The notes beneath the pieces are model-generated. The model made no database searches. It saw nothing but the letters and a program-made list of their open reading frames with translations, and was not told the DNA's origin. From assembly GCA_947037025.1 (NCBI GenBank), contig CAMQSU010000016.1:1-34140 (forward strand): a stretch of 34,140 nt of DNA, given 5' to 3'. The DNA is from an uncultured Clostridia bacterium (GTDB lineage Bacteria > Bacillota > Clostridia > Christensenellales > UBA3700). Position 1 is the stretch's first letter, and every line of letters starts with the position of its first letter. Of this stretch, positions 9,205 to 17,020 are shown in pieces. The position numbers and the translations under genes are program-made.

Positions 9205-10461
9205 ATGATAAATATACCAAAAGGTACTAAAGACGTACTTCCTGATCAGTCATATAAATGGCATCACATTGAAGAAACAATACGTTCTATTGCTAAAAAA
9301 TTCTGCATAAACGAAATTAGAACGCCTATATTTGAGCATACTGAGTTGTTTTTGCGCGGTGTAGGCGATACTACTGATATAGTGAATAAGGAAATGTATA
9401 CTTTTTTAGATAAAGGTAACAGAAGCATTACACTAAAGCCAGAGGGGACTTCTTGCGTGGCAAGAGCATTTGTTGAAAGCTCTTTACATGGACAGCCTCA
9501 GCCTACTAAAATGTATTATATGACTCCTGTTTTCAGATACGAAAGACCGCAAAATGGTAGACTTCGTGAACATCATCAATTTGGAGTTGAGTACTATGGC
9601 GCGACATCTGCAAACGCTGATGTTGAGGTTATGAGTGTTGCTGCAAATTTATTTAAATCATTAGGTATTGGTAATCTTTTGCTAGAAATTAATAGCATCG
9701 GGTGCAGCGAGTGTAGACCAAAATATAATTCTGCACTAAAAGAGTTTTTGCATGATAATATAGATAATATGTGCGCAACTTGTAATGATAGATTTGAGAA
9801 AAATCCGCTTAGAATCCTTGATTGTAAAGAAGCTAAGTGTATTGCAATTAATGCAAATGCTCCGCTTATTTTAGACTATATTTGTGATGACTGTAAAGAG
9901 CATCATAATCAAGTTTTAGTAGGTCTTAACAGCTTAGGGATTAATTATAAAGTTAATGCAAGAATTGTCCGTGGTCTTGATTATTATACAAGAACAGTTT
10001 TTGAATTTATTAGTGAGAATATCGGTGCTCAAGGTACTGTTTGTGGTGGTGGTAGATACAACAATCTTGTAGAAGAAGTTGGTGGAAAACCATGTGCTGC
10101 AGTTGGTTTCGGCTTAGGCATTGAAAGGCTAATAATGATACTAGAAAACTTAGGTTTAAACACTGGGACACCAGATTCTCCTGATGTTTATGTTGCACCA
10201 ATATGCGATGAAGCTAAAGAAATGTATATGAAATTTGTTGCAAATCTTAGAGATAATGGAATTTCTGCTGAGAGTGATCTTATGGATAGAAGCTTGAAAT
10301 CTCAAATGAAATATGCAAATAAACTTAATGCAAAGTATGTAATTTTACTAGGCGAGGAAGAATTGAGCGAGCAGTCGTGTTCCGTAAAAAACATGGATAC
10401 TGGCGAAAATCATAGAGTTAAATTAGATGAAATAATTAATTTTATAAAGGTAGGTAAGTAA
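9205..10461 (+). CDS. hisS: Histidine--tRNA ligase
   Basis: This class II synthetase charges tRNA-His. In 418 residues one sees motif 1 around 39-65 (RTPIFEHTELFLRGVGDTTD), motif 2 FRYERPQNGRLREHHQFG (110-127), the histidine-binding loop RGLDYYT (256-262) and motif 3 VGFGLGIERL (300-309), then the anticodon-binding domain (about 325-418). Eight cysteines in the insertion (C167, C170, C190, C193, C207, C212, C227, C230) form CxxC pairs, as is common in Firmicutes HisRS, and could bind zinc. The ATG at 9205 follows AAGAGG. The 62-bp upstream gap is too short for a T-box. aspS begins one base after the stop, a conserved pair. Confidence 0.97.
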   Translation: MINIPKGTKDVLPDQSYKWHHIEETIRSIAKKFCINEIRTPIFEHTELFLRGVGDTTDIVNKEMYTFLDKGNRSITLKPEGTSCVARAFVESSLHGQPQPTKMYYMTPVFRYERPQNGRLREHHQFGVEYYGATSANADVEVMSVAANLFKSLGIGNLLLEINSIGCSECRPKYNSALKEFLHDNIDNMCATCNDRFEKNPLRILDCKEAKCIAINANAPLILDYICDDCKEHHNQVLVGLNSLGINYKVNARIVRGLDYYTRTVFEFISENIGAQGTVCGGGRYNNLVEEVGGKPCAAVGFGLGIERLIMILENLGLNTGTPDSPDVYVAPICDEAKEMYMKFVANLRDNGISAESDLMDRSLKSQMKYANKLNAKYVILLGEEELSEQSCSVKNMDTGENHRVKLDEIINFIKVGK

Positions 10462-10462
10462 T

Positions 10463-12247
10463 ATGTCTGAGTTAATTGGCGGATATAAACGCACAAAGTA
10501 TTGTGGAGAATTTAGAGGAACTGATGAAAACAAAGAAGTTGTTGTTATGGGTTTTGTTGGTAAATATAGAAATCTTGGCAACTTAATTTTTATCGATGTT
10601 AGAGATAGAAGTGGTATTGTACAAGTATCTTTTGACGATACAACTAGTGTTGATATTTTTGAAAAAGCAGCAAAACTTAGAAATGAATTTGTAGTTTGTA
10701 TCAAAGGTATTGTTAGGTCAAGAGGGACTAATATAAACAAAAATTTGCCAAGCGGAGAAATTGAAATAATAGCTAGCGACTTAAAGATTCTTAATGAAGC
10801 GGAAGTTACTCCATTTGTAATCAGTGATGATGCGAATGTAGGCGATCAAACTAGGTTGAAATATAGATACCTTGACCTTCGTCGTCCATCACTTCAGAAT
10901 ATTTTAATGATGCGAAACAAGATTTCTAAAATCACTCGTGATTACATGGATGAAAATGGATTTCTTGATATTGAAACACCATTTTTAGGAAAATCAACAC
11001 CAGAAGGTGCTAGAGATTATCTTGTTCCTTCAAGGGTTCATCCAGGTGAGTTTTATGCACTTCCTCAATCACCACAACTATTTAAACAATTACTTATGAT
11101 TGCAGGATATGATAAATATTATCAAATCGCTAGATGCTTTAGAGATGAGGATTTACGTTCTAATCGTCAACCAGAATTTAGCCAGATTGACTTTGAAATG
11201 AGTTTTGTTGAGAATGATAACGATGTAATGGAAGTAGCAGAAGGACTAATTTGCCGCATTTTTAATGAGTGTTTAGACATGGATTTAAAAGTTGGTAGCT
11301 TCAGGAAATTAAGTTATTTTGATGCTATGGAAAACTACGGTTCTGATAAGCCTGATACTAGATTTGATCTTAAAATTAAAGATGTTAGCGAAGCTGTTGC
11401 TGGAACTGAATTTGCCGTATTTAAAAGCTGTTTAGAAAATGGCGGAAGCATACGTGGTATTAATGCAAAAGGCTTAGCAACTAAGCTTTCTCGTAAGCAA
11501 GTTGATGGTTGTGCTGAGTTTGTAAAAGGATACGGTATCAAAGGTGTTGCTTGGATTGCGCTTAAACCTGAGGGCACAACATCATCATTCCTTAAATTTA
11601 TGACTGACGGTGAAACGCAAGCAATATATAAAGCAATGGACGCTGAAGAAGGGGATTTACTTTTGATTATCGCTGATACTAAAAAGCTAGTTCTTGACTC
11701 TTTAGGCGGTCTTCGTAGACACCTTGCTGATACTTATGATTTATATGATAAATCTTCTTATGATTTCCTTTGGGTAACAGATTTTCCATTGCTTGACTAT
11801 GATGAGGAAGCAGGTAGGTTTTGTGCTGTTCATCATCCATTTACATCAGTTAAAGCTGAGGATATACATCTACTTGACACTGACCCTGGTAAAATGCGTG
11901 CTAATGCTTATGACTTTGTAATCAACGGCGAGGAAGCAGGTGGCGGTTCTATACGTATACATGACCACAAAATGCAACAAAGAATGTTTAGCTTGCTAGG
12001 CATGACTGATGAAGATATCGCAGAAAGATTTGGCTTTTTTGTTGACGCATTTAAGTACGGAGCACCACCACATGGCGGACTTGCTTTCGGTCTTGATAGG
12101 CTTGTAATGTTAGTTACTGGTACTGATAACATTAAAGATGTTATTGCTTTTCCTAAGGTTCAGAATGCATCTTGTTTAATGACTGATGCACCTAGCCTTG
12201 TTGATGATAAGCAGCTATCAGAACTATATTTAAATATTAAGAAATAA
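10463..12247 (+). CDS. aspS: Aspartate--tRNA ligase, bacterial type
   Basis: This enzyme charges tRNA-Asp. The 594 residues contain the N-terminal OB-fold anticodon domain (1-110), class II motif 1 (KYRYLDLRRPSLQ, 133-145), motif 2 (FRDEDLRSNRQPEFSQ, 226-241), the bacterial GAD insertion (about 285-415) and motif 3 (GLAFGLDRLVML, near 535-550). The anticodon-domain loop reads RNLGN, closer to the discriminating E. coli form than to the histidine-containing form of non-discriminating enzymes; this reading is tentative. The start lies one base after the hisS stop, with AGGTAAG just upstream as a weak SD, so it probably relies on coupling with hisS. Confidence 0.97.
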   Translation: MSELIGGYKRTKYCGEFRGTDENKEVVVMGFVGKYRNLGNLIFIDVRDRSGIVQVSFDDTTSVDIFEKAAKLRNEFVVCIKGIVRSRGTNINKNLPSGEIEIIASDLKILNEAEVTPFVISDDANVGDQTRLKYRYLDLRRPSLQNILMMRNKISKITRDYMDENGFLDIETPFLGKSTPEGARDYLVPSRVHPGEFYALPQSPQLFKQLLMIAGYDKYYQIARCFRDEDLRSNRQPEFSQIDFEMSFVENDNDVMEVAEGLICRIFNECLDMDLKVGSFRKLSYFDAMENYGSDKPDTRFDLKIKDVSEAVAGTEFAVFKSCLENGGSIRGINAKGLATKLSRKQVDGCAEFVKGYGIKGVAWIALKPEGTTSSFLKFMTDGETQAIYKAMDAEEGDLLLIIADTKKLVLDSLGGLRRHLADTYDLYDKSSYDFLWVTDFPLLDYDEEAGRFCAVHHPFTSVKAEDIHLLDTDPGKMRANAYDFVINGEEAGGGSIRIHDHKMQQRMFSLLGMTDEDIAERFGFFVDAFKYGAPPHGGLAFGLDRLVMLVTGTDNIKDVIAFPKVQNASCLMTDAPSLVDDKQLSELYLNIKK

Positions 12248-12248
12248 T

Positions 12249-12938
12249 ATGGATAATACTTTTATGAGAACAAGTTTGCTTGTAGGTGAACTTGCTATGG
12301 AAAGACTAAATAATGCTCATATTCTTGTTGTAGGAGTTGGCGGTGTTGGTGGTTATTGTGCTGAAATGCTTGTTCGCTCTGGACTTGGAATGTTGACAAT
12401 TGTTGATGGGGATAGAGTTGATGATAGTAATATCAATAGGCAAATCATTGCTTTAAAATCAACAGTTGGTAAGCTAAAAGTGCAAGTTTTTGCTGATAGA
12501 TTGCTTGATATTAATCCGAATTTATTAATTAAAATAATGCCTATTAGATACAATGTTGAAACTTCAGATGAGATACTTTGCTGTGATTATAATTACGTGA
12601 TTGATGCAATAGATAGCGTGCCTGATAAATTACATTTAATCGTGAGTGCAAAAGAAAAGGGTTTGAATATAATATCCGCTATGGGTGCAGGTAATAGATA
12701 CGAATTGTGCGATTTTCATATTACAGATATATATAAAACTAGCGGCGATAGACTTGCTAGAAAAATGAGAAAGTTATTAAAAGATGCAAATATATCATCA
12801 CTTGACGTATGTTGCACTAGTAGTCCAGTCGTCGCAAATAGCAGTGAAGTTGTTGGAAGTATTGCATATATGCCTCCGCTAAGCGGTGTGAAAACGGCTG
12901 GATTTGTAATAAATAAGATAATTAACAATACTATATAA
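12249..12938 (+). CDS. tcdA: tRNA threonylcarbamoyladenosine dehydratase TcdA (CsdL/YrvM-like)
   Basis: TcdA is an E1-like (ThiF/MoeB superfamily) ATP-dependent enzyme that cyclises t6A37 to ct6A in tRNAs reading ANN codons. The 229 residues show the nucleotide-binding glycines GVGGVGG (29-35), the acidic end of the next strand (VDGDRVDDSNINRQ, 52-65) and ATDAID-like YVIDAIDSV near 115-123. The crossover CCTSSPVV and the C-terminal GSIAYMPPLSG are typical of this subfamily. It lacks the CxxC zinc pairs found in MoeB/ThiF, which supports the TcdA assignment. It starts one base after aspS, as in many Firmicutes. Confidence 0.92.
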   Translation: MDNTFMRTSLLVGELAMERLNNAHILVVGVGGVGGYCAEMLVRSGLGMLTIVDGDRVDDSNINRQIIALKSTVGKLKVQVFADRLLDINPNLLIKIMPIRYNVETSDEILCCDYNYVIDAIDSVPDKLHLIVSAKEKGLNIISAMGAGNRYELCDFHITDIYKTSGDRLARKMRKLLKDANISSLDVCCTSSPVVANSSEVVGSIAYMPPLSGVKTAGFVINKIINNTI

Positions 12939-12973
12939 ACAAAATAAGATAATATTAAAAGAGAGGTATTACT

Positions 12974-14224
12974 ATGATAGATATGTCACTTATTAAATCA
13001 GCTGACCCAGAAATTTATGAGAGTATGGTGCTTGAGCTTGATAGACAAAGAGGAAACATAGAGCTTATTGCTAGCGAGAATATCGTTAGTCCTGCTGTGC
13101 TTGCTGCTGCGGGCACTCATTTTACAAACAAGTATGCAGAGGGGTTACCTTCTAAAAGATATTATGGCGGATGTGAATTTGTTGATGTAGCGGAGACTCT
13201 AGCTATTGAGCGTGCTAAAAAATTGTTTGGGGCAGAACACGCAAATGTTCAACCTCATAGCGGCGCGAATGCTAACCTTGCTACTTTCTTTGCATTTTTA
13301 CAACCCGGAGATACTGTTATGGGCATGAACCTTGCACATGGCGGACATTTATCTCATGGTAGCCCTGTAAATATTAGTGGTAAATACTTTGATATTATTC
13401 CTTATGGTATTAGCAAGGAAACTGGACTTATTGACTATGATGAAGTTGAAAGAATTGCACTTGAATGCAAACCTAAAATGATTATTGCAGGTGCTAGTGC
13501 TTACTCAAGAGCAATTGACTTTGCAAGATTTAGAGAAATTGCTGATAAAGTTGGTGCTATATTTATGGTAGATATGGCTCACATTGCAGGGCTAGTTGCT
13601 GCTGGTTGTCATGAGAATCCATGTAAGTATGCTGATGTTGTTACATCTACTACTCACAAGACTCTTAGAGGCCCTCGTGGTGGATTAATACTTTGCAAAG
13701 AGGAGTTTGCTGCAGCGATAAATAAAGCAGTTTTCCCAGGCACTCAAGGCGGACCGTTAGAGCATATTATTGCAGCTAAAGCTATAGCGTTTAAAGAGGC
13801 AATGACTGATGAGTATGTTGAGTATCAAAAACAAGTTGTTAAGAATGCTAAGAAATTAGCCGAAGTACTTGTTTCACGTGAAATAAACCTTGTTAGTGGT
13901 GGCACTGATAACCATCTAATCCTGCTTGATTTAACTGATAAAGATAGGACTGGTAAAGACGTTGAGGCGTTGCTTGATAAGGCGCATATTACCGTTAATA
14001 AAAATGCTGTTCCTTTTGACACTCGTTCACCATTTGTAACATCTGGCATACGTATTGGTAGCCCTGCGGTTACAACTCGTGGCATGAAAGAGGCTGAAAT
14101 GGAGATAATCGCTAACTGTATCGCTGATATTATTTATGATATGGATGGTGCTGTAGAGAGTGTTAGTGCTAAAATTTCTGAATTATGTATGCAGTTTCCG
14201 TTATATGCAAACGACATAATTTAA
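12974..14224 (+). CDS. glyA: Serine hydroxymethyltransferase
   Basis: This PLP enzyme interconverts serine and glycine while charging tetrahydrofolate with a one-carbon unit. At 416 residues it is full length. Key parts are ELIASEN (30-36), [14 protein letters not shown] (53-66), HSGANAN (95-101), the substrate-side VDMAHIAG (199-206) and the PLP-binding lysine K229 in [13 protein letters not shown]. The ATG at 12974 has GAGAGG upstream; a second ATG at residue 4 is less well placed. It is 35 bp after tcdA and probably in the same transcript. The next gene has its own strong promoter 26 bp after the glyA stop. No clear terminator is visible between them. Confidence 0.97.
   Translation: MIDMSLIKSADPEIYESMVLELDRQRGNIELIASENIVSPAVLAAAGTHFTNKYAEGLPSKRYYGGCEFVDVAETLAIERAKKLFGAEHANVQPHSGANANLATFFAFLQPGDTVMGMNLAHGGHLSHGSPVNISGKYFDIIPYGISKETGLIDYDEVERIALECKPKMIIAGASAYSRAIDFARFREIADKVGAIFMVDMAHIAGLVAAGCHENPCKYADVVTSTTHKTLRGPRGGLILCKEEFAAAINKAVFPGTQGGPLEHIIAAKAIAFKEAMTDEYVEYQKQVVKNAKKLAEVLVSREINLVSGGTDNHLILLDLTDKDRTGKDVEALLDKAHITVNKNAVPFDTRSPFVTSGIRIGSPAVTTRGMKEAEMEIIANCIADIIYDMDGAVESVSAKISELCMQFPLYANDII
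13870..13885. other. parS-like palindrome (15/16) inside glyA
   Basis: TGTTTCACGTGAAATA differs from the canonical ParB site TGTTTCACGTGAAACA at one position only. It lies in glyA codons for L-V-S-R-E-I. Known parS sites often lie within genes, so the location is not an objection. Confidence 0.5.
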
Positions 14225-14250
14225 TTTTTGGCTATTTAGCAAATTAGGTA

Positions 14251-14279
14251 TTGACAAAATTGAATTAATAGTTTATAAT
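14251..14279 (+). promoter_or_regulatory. Consensus sigma-A promoter for aroF-tyrA
   Basis: TTGACA (14251-14256) and TATAAT (14274-14279) are separated by exactly 17 bp, a perfect match to the housekeeping consensus. Transcription should start near 14286, about 20 bases before the leader-peptide ATG. This is the strongest promoter seen in the window, fitting an operon whose output is then trimmed by attenuation. Confidence 0.9.
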
Positions 14280-14306
14280 ATTGAAAACTAGGAGTGTTGA
14301 AGAATT

Positions 14307-14387
14307 ATGATAGATAATAAAACTTTTCAAAATGATTATTTCTATTATTACTTTAGTAAATTTATTACTACAGTCGCTTTTGCATAG
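14307..14387 (+). CDS. Aromatic amino acid leader peptide of the aroF-tyrA operon
   Basis: A 26-codon ORF lies between the promoter and the terminator. Nine of 26 residues are aromatic (five Phe, four Tyr), including six in a row, YFYYYF, at codons 11-16 (14337-14354). It begins with ATG at 14307, about 12 bases after AGGAG (14290-14294), a slightly long spacing, and ends in TAG at 14385-14387. Its last codons (ACA GTC GCT TTT GCA) contain AGTCGCT, complementary to the left arm of the terminator. The expected role is to stall the ribosome when charged tRNA-Tyr or tRNA-Phe is scarce. The peptide itself probably has no other function. Confidence 0.87.
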   Translation: MIDNKTFQNDYFYYYFSKFITTVAFA

Positions 14388-14413
14388 TTTATTATTATAG
14401 TTTTATAATGATT

Positions 14414-14441
14414 TAGCGACTTGTAAAAGTCGCTATTTTTT
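14414..14441 (+). terminator. Attenuator terminator before aroF
   Basis: The stem TAGCGACTT/AAGTCGCTA (9 bp, GTAA loop at 14423-14426) is followed by six T (14436-14441), a standard intrinsic terminator lying between the leader ORF and aroF. Confidence 0.9.
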
Positions 14442-14458
14442 ATTTGTAAGGAGGATTT

Positions 14459-15472
14459 ATGATTATTATATTGAAACAAAATGCTAAACTAGAGAGCATT
14501 AAAAACTTAAAGGCTACAATGATTGCAAGAGGATTGACTATTCATGAGAGTATAGGTGATTTTACTGGTATTATTGGGCTTATTGGTGATACATCAAAAA
14601 TTGACATGGCTACAGTTGCGAGCATGGAATGTGTCAGCGATGTTAAGAGAGTTAGCGAACCGTACAAAGCAGCTAATCGCAAATTTAATCCGCTTGACAC
14701 TATAGTTAATGTTGCAGGTAGAAAAGTTGGCGAAGGTTTTTTTAGCGTGATGGCGGGGCCATGTTCTGTTGAGAGTGAAGAGCAAATTATTGAGGTTGCA
14801 ACTCGCGCAAAAGCTGCCGGTGCAACAATCCTTAGAGGCGGTGCATATAAGCCTAGATCTTCGCCTTACGCATTTCAGGGACTAAAAGGTGATGGAATTG
14901 AATTGCTACTTAAAGCTAAAGCTGCGACAGGTCTTCCGATTGTAACGGAAATTACCAGCATTGCAAATATTGATTTATACAGTGATGTTGATATTATTCA
15001 AGTTGGCGCTAGAAATATGCAAAATTTCGATCTTCTTTATGAGCTAGGTCACTCTGATAAAACTATTCTGCTTAAAAGAGGATTATCTAGCACTATTGAA
15101 GAATGGCTGATGAGTGTTGAATATATTTTATCAGGCGGAAATAATAATGTTATACTATGTGAGCGCGGTATCAGGACTTATGAAAATGCGACGAGAAATA
15201 CTTTAGATATCAGTGCAGTTCCGATTATTAAACGACTTACGCATTTACCAATAATTATTGAACCTTCTCATGCGACTGGTAAAACTTGGCTTGTAGAACC
15301 TCTTGCAAAAGCAGCAATTGCTGCTGGTGCTGATGGTTTAATGATTGAAGTACATAACAATCCTAGCTGCGCTTTATGTGATGGTGCACAGTCAATTACT
15401 CCTGATGATTTTGATAAAATTATGGTTGAAGTTAAAAGACGCGTGCAATTTGAAGGAAAGATTTTATCATGA
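14459..15472 (+). CDS. aroF: 3-deoxy-7-phosphoheptulonate (DAHP) synthase, type I-beta with N-terminal regulatory domain
   Basis: This enzyme condenses phosphoenolpyruvate and erythrose-4-phosphate, the first step of the shikimate pathway. Residues 1-67 form the ferredoxin-like (ACT-like) N-terminal domain found in the Thermotoga-type enzyme, where it binds Tyr/Phe for feedback inhibition. The TIM barrel follows from about 80, with AGPCSVES (99-106, metal-ligand C102), RGGAYKPRSSPYAFQG (126-141) and EPSHATGK (near 269-276). The 337-residue length fits this subfamily. The ATG at 14459 has a perfect SD AAGGAGG (14448-14454), so translation restarts independently of the leader. Its TGA stop overlaps tyrA (ATGA). 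Feedback by Tyr/Phe is inferred from domain architecture. Confidence 0.95.
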   Translation: MIIILKQNAKLESIKNLKATMIARGLTIHESIGDFTGIIGLIGDTSKIDMATVASMECVSDVKRVSEPYKAANRKFNPLDTIVNVAGRKVGEGFFSVMAGPCSVESEEQIIEVATRAKAAGATILRGGAYKPRSSPYAFQGLKGDGIELLLKAKAATGLPIVTEITSIANIDLYSDVDIIQVGARNMQNFDLLYELGHSDKTILLKRGLSSTIEEWLMSVEYILSGGNNNVILCERGIRTYENATRNTLDISAVPIIKRLTHLPIIIEPSHATGKTWLVEPLAKAAIAAGADGLMIEVHNNPSCALCDGAQSITPDDFDKIMVEVKRRVQFEGKILS

Positions 15473-16260
15473 AAATAGGCATTGTAGGTATTGGTTTGAT
15501 TGGAGGATCTATTGTTAAAAGGTTAGCTAAGCGTAATTTTGACATATATATTAATGACAGAGATTTGCAAGTTCAAAAAGTAGCATTATATGAAAATAAT
15601 GTTAAAATATTAACCAGTTACGATGATTTAGACGTGCTTATAATAGCATTGCCGCCTTATGCAGCAACTGATTTTATTAAAGAAAATGCAGCAAAACTTG
15701 ATAATGTTTTGATAACTGATGTATGTGGTGTTAAGCAGTGTTTGGCTGAATTATGCACTGATAAAAAATTAAAATATTTTGGTATGCACCCGATGGCAGG
15801 AAGGGAAGTTGGCGGATATAGTAGCAGCTTGGAATGTTTATTTGATGGTGCAAATCTTGTTGTTTCTAGCGAGATTATTCCTGCTGAAATGCGTGAAATT
15901 ATATCAGCTTTAGGGTTTGGAAATATTGTATTATCAACTCCTGAAAAACATGATAAAATTATAGCTTATACTTCTCAATTATGTCATATTGCCTCAAATG
16001 CTTTTGCTCAAAGTAATACAATATTTGACGCAAAAGGATTTACAGGGGGTAGTTTTGAGGACTTAACAAGAGTCGGAAAACTTGATCCATTGTTATGGCT
16101 GCAGCTGTTTAATTGCAATCGTGAAAACTTGATTTATGAGATAGAAACCTATACAAATAAGCTAAATGAGTATAAAGTTGCTCTAGAGAAATATGACGAT
16201 ATTAAACTTATTCAACTAATGGAAAATGGTTTAAAATATATAAATAAATGCAAAAGTTAA
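15469..16260 (+). CDS. tyrA: Prephenate dehydrogenase (TyrA family)
   Basis: It oxidatively decarboxylates prephenate to 4-hydroxyphenylpyruvate, the tyrosine branch of aromatic synthesis. The 263 residues start with the nucleotide-binding GIVGIGLIGGS (4-14). An aspartate at the end of the second strand (INDRD, 28-32) suggests NAD rather than NADP. The active-site region is GMHPMAGREVGGY (105-117), with the catalytic-type histidine H107; TSQLCHIASNAF follows in the helical domain. It is short because it lacks the C-terminal ACT domain of many Firmicutes TyrA proteins, so control may rest on the attenuator and on AroF. It overlaps aroF by four bases, making a two-gene operon. Confidence 0.92.
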   Translation: MKIGIVGIGLIGGSIVKRLAKRNFDIYINDRDLQVQKVALYENNVKILTSYDDLDVLIIALPPYAATDFIKENAAKLDNVLITDVCGVKQCLAELCTDKKLKYFGMHPMAGREVGGYSSSLECLFDGANLVVSSEIIPAEMREIISALGFGNIVLSTPEKHDKIIAYTSQLCHIASNAFAQSNTIFDAKGFTGGSFEDLTRVGKLDPLLWLQLFNCNRENLIYEIETYTNKLNEYKVALEKYDDIKLIQLMENGLKYINKCKS

Positions 16261-16269
16261 TCATTTAGC

Positions 16270-16298
16270 TTGTAAAACCACATAAAAAGTGTTATATT
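16270..16298 (+). promoter_or_regulatory. Candidate promoter for the two-component operon, overlapping the tyrA terminator
   Basis: TTGTAA (16270-16275) and TATATT (16293-16298) are spaced 17 bp. The -10 lies in the left arm of the terminator hairpin, so a transcript would start near its loop and not carry the full stem. This is the only promoter-like pair in the 73-bp gap. Confidence 0.35.
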
Positions 16299-16317
16299 AA
16301 ATATATAACACTTTTTT
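16284..16317 (+). terminator. Terminator of the aroF-tyrA operon
   Basis: A perfect 14-bp stem, AAAAAGTGTTATAT (16284-16297) with ATATAACACTTTTT (16303-16316), has loop TAAAT and a T-tract of six. The A-rich left base could also allow weak termination in the opposite direction. Confidence 0.85.
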
Positions 16318-16333
16318 ACTTAGGAGGGAAATT

Positions 16334-17020
16334 ATGAATATACTCGTGGTTGAAGATAATATTGAACTGAATAGAGCAATATGTAATACGATATCTAAAT
16401 GCAGAATTATGACTAATGTTGATAGCGCTACAAATGGCGAAGATGGTCTTTATATGGCAATAAACAATGAATATGATATCATTGTGCTTGACTTAATGCT
16501 GCCTAGAATGAACGGACTTGAAGTTTTGTCTAAACTACGCAAAGTCAAAGATTGCGGAGTGATAGTTCTAACTGCACTTGCAGATAAAAATACTACAATT
16601 AATGCACTTAAAATAGGTGCTGATGACTATATGACTAAGCCTTTTGATAATGATGAACTTATCGCTAGAATGATAAGTATTTACAGAAGGCATAGCAAAA
16701 CTATTTTAAAAAATACTTATACATACAACTCACTAGTAGTGGACTACGATTCTACCACAGTTACAATTGACAATGAAGTTGTAATTTTATCTGGTAAAGT
16801 ATACGATATTTTCGAATATTTGATAAGGCATAAGAATACAATAATTACTAAAGATAGGTTATTTACAAGAGTCTGGGGTTTTGACTCTGATACTATCTAT
16901 ACAGTGACCGAAGTTTATGTTAGTAAACTTAGAAAAATTCTTGAAAAATATGATCTTAAAAAGAATTTAATCACTATTAAAAATATCGGCTACATGTGGG
17001 ATGAGTCCATAAAAGAATGA
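16334..17020 (+). CDS. Two-component response regulator, OmpR/PhoB family
   Basis: The receiver domain (1-118) has the acidic pair E7/D8 (VVEDN), phosphoacceptor D53 (VLDLMLP), T80 and K102 (TKPFD). The DNA-binding winged helix (about 128-225) has the usual LSGKVYDIFEYLIRHKNTIITKDRLF start and a C-terminal TIKNIGYMW hairpin in place of the common RGxGY. The 228-residue length is typical. The SD is AGGAGGG, about ten bases before ATG 16334. It overlaps the kinase gene by four bases (ATGA) and is its obvious partner. The targets are unknown; the nearest candidates are the secreted-protein genes downstream. Confidence 0.93.
   Translation: MNILVVEDNIELNRAICNTISKCRIMTNVDSATNGEDGLYMAINNEYDIIVLDLMLPRMNGLEVLSKLRKVKDCGVIVLTALADKNTTINALKIGADDYMTKPFDNDELIARMISIYRRHSKTILKNTYTYNSLVVDYDSTTVTIDNEVVILSGKVYDIFEYLIRHKNTIITKDRLFTRVWGFDSDTIYTVTEVYVSKLRKILEKYDLKKNLITIKNIGYMWDESIKE

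Larger units (their letters stand above)
14286..14446 (+). promoter_or_regulatory. Ribosome-mediated transcription attenuator (Tyr/Phe)
   Basis: Two competing hairpins share one segment. Antiterminator: AGTCGCT (14372-14378, in the leader ORF) pairs with AGCGACT (14415-14421), with AC/GT extending it past a bulge. Terminator: the same AGCGACTT pairs with AAGTCGCT (14427-14434). A ribosome that reaches the leader stop codon covers 14372-14378, so the terminator forms. A ribosome stalled at the Tyr/Phe run (14337-14354) leaves that segment free, the antiterminator forms, and aroF-tyrA is transcribed. No separate 1:2 protector hairpin is evident, so without any translation the default may be read-through. 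There is no T-box motif. Confidence 0.85.

Noticed and set aside
14225..14458. T-box riboswitch upstream of aroF
   Set aside because: No T-box sequence (TGGNACCGCG-like) or specifier-loop architecture is present; the leader ORF and the two competing hairpins explain the region fully.
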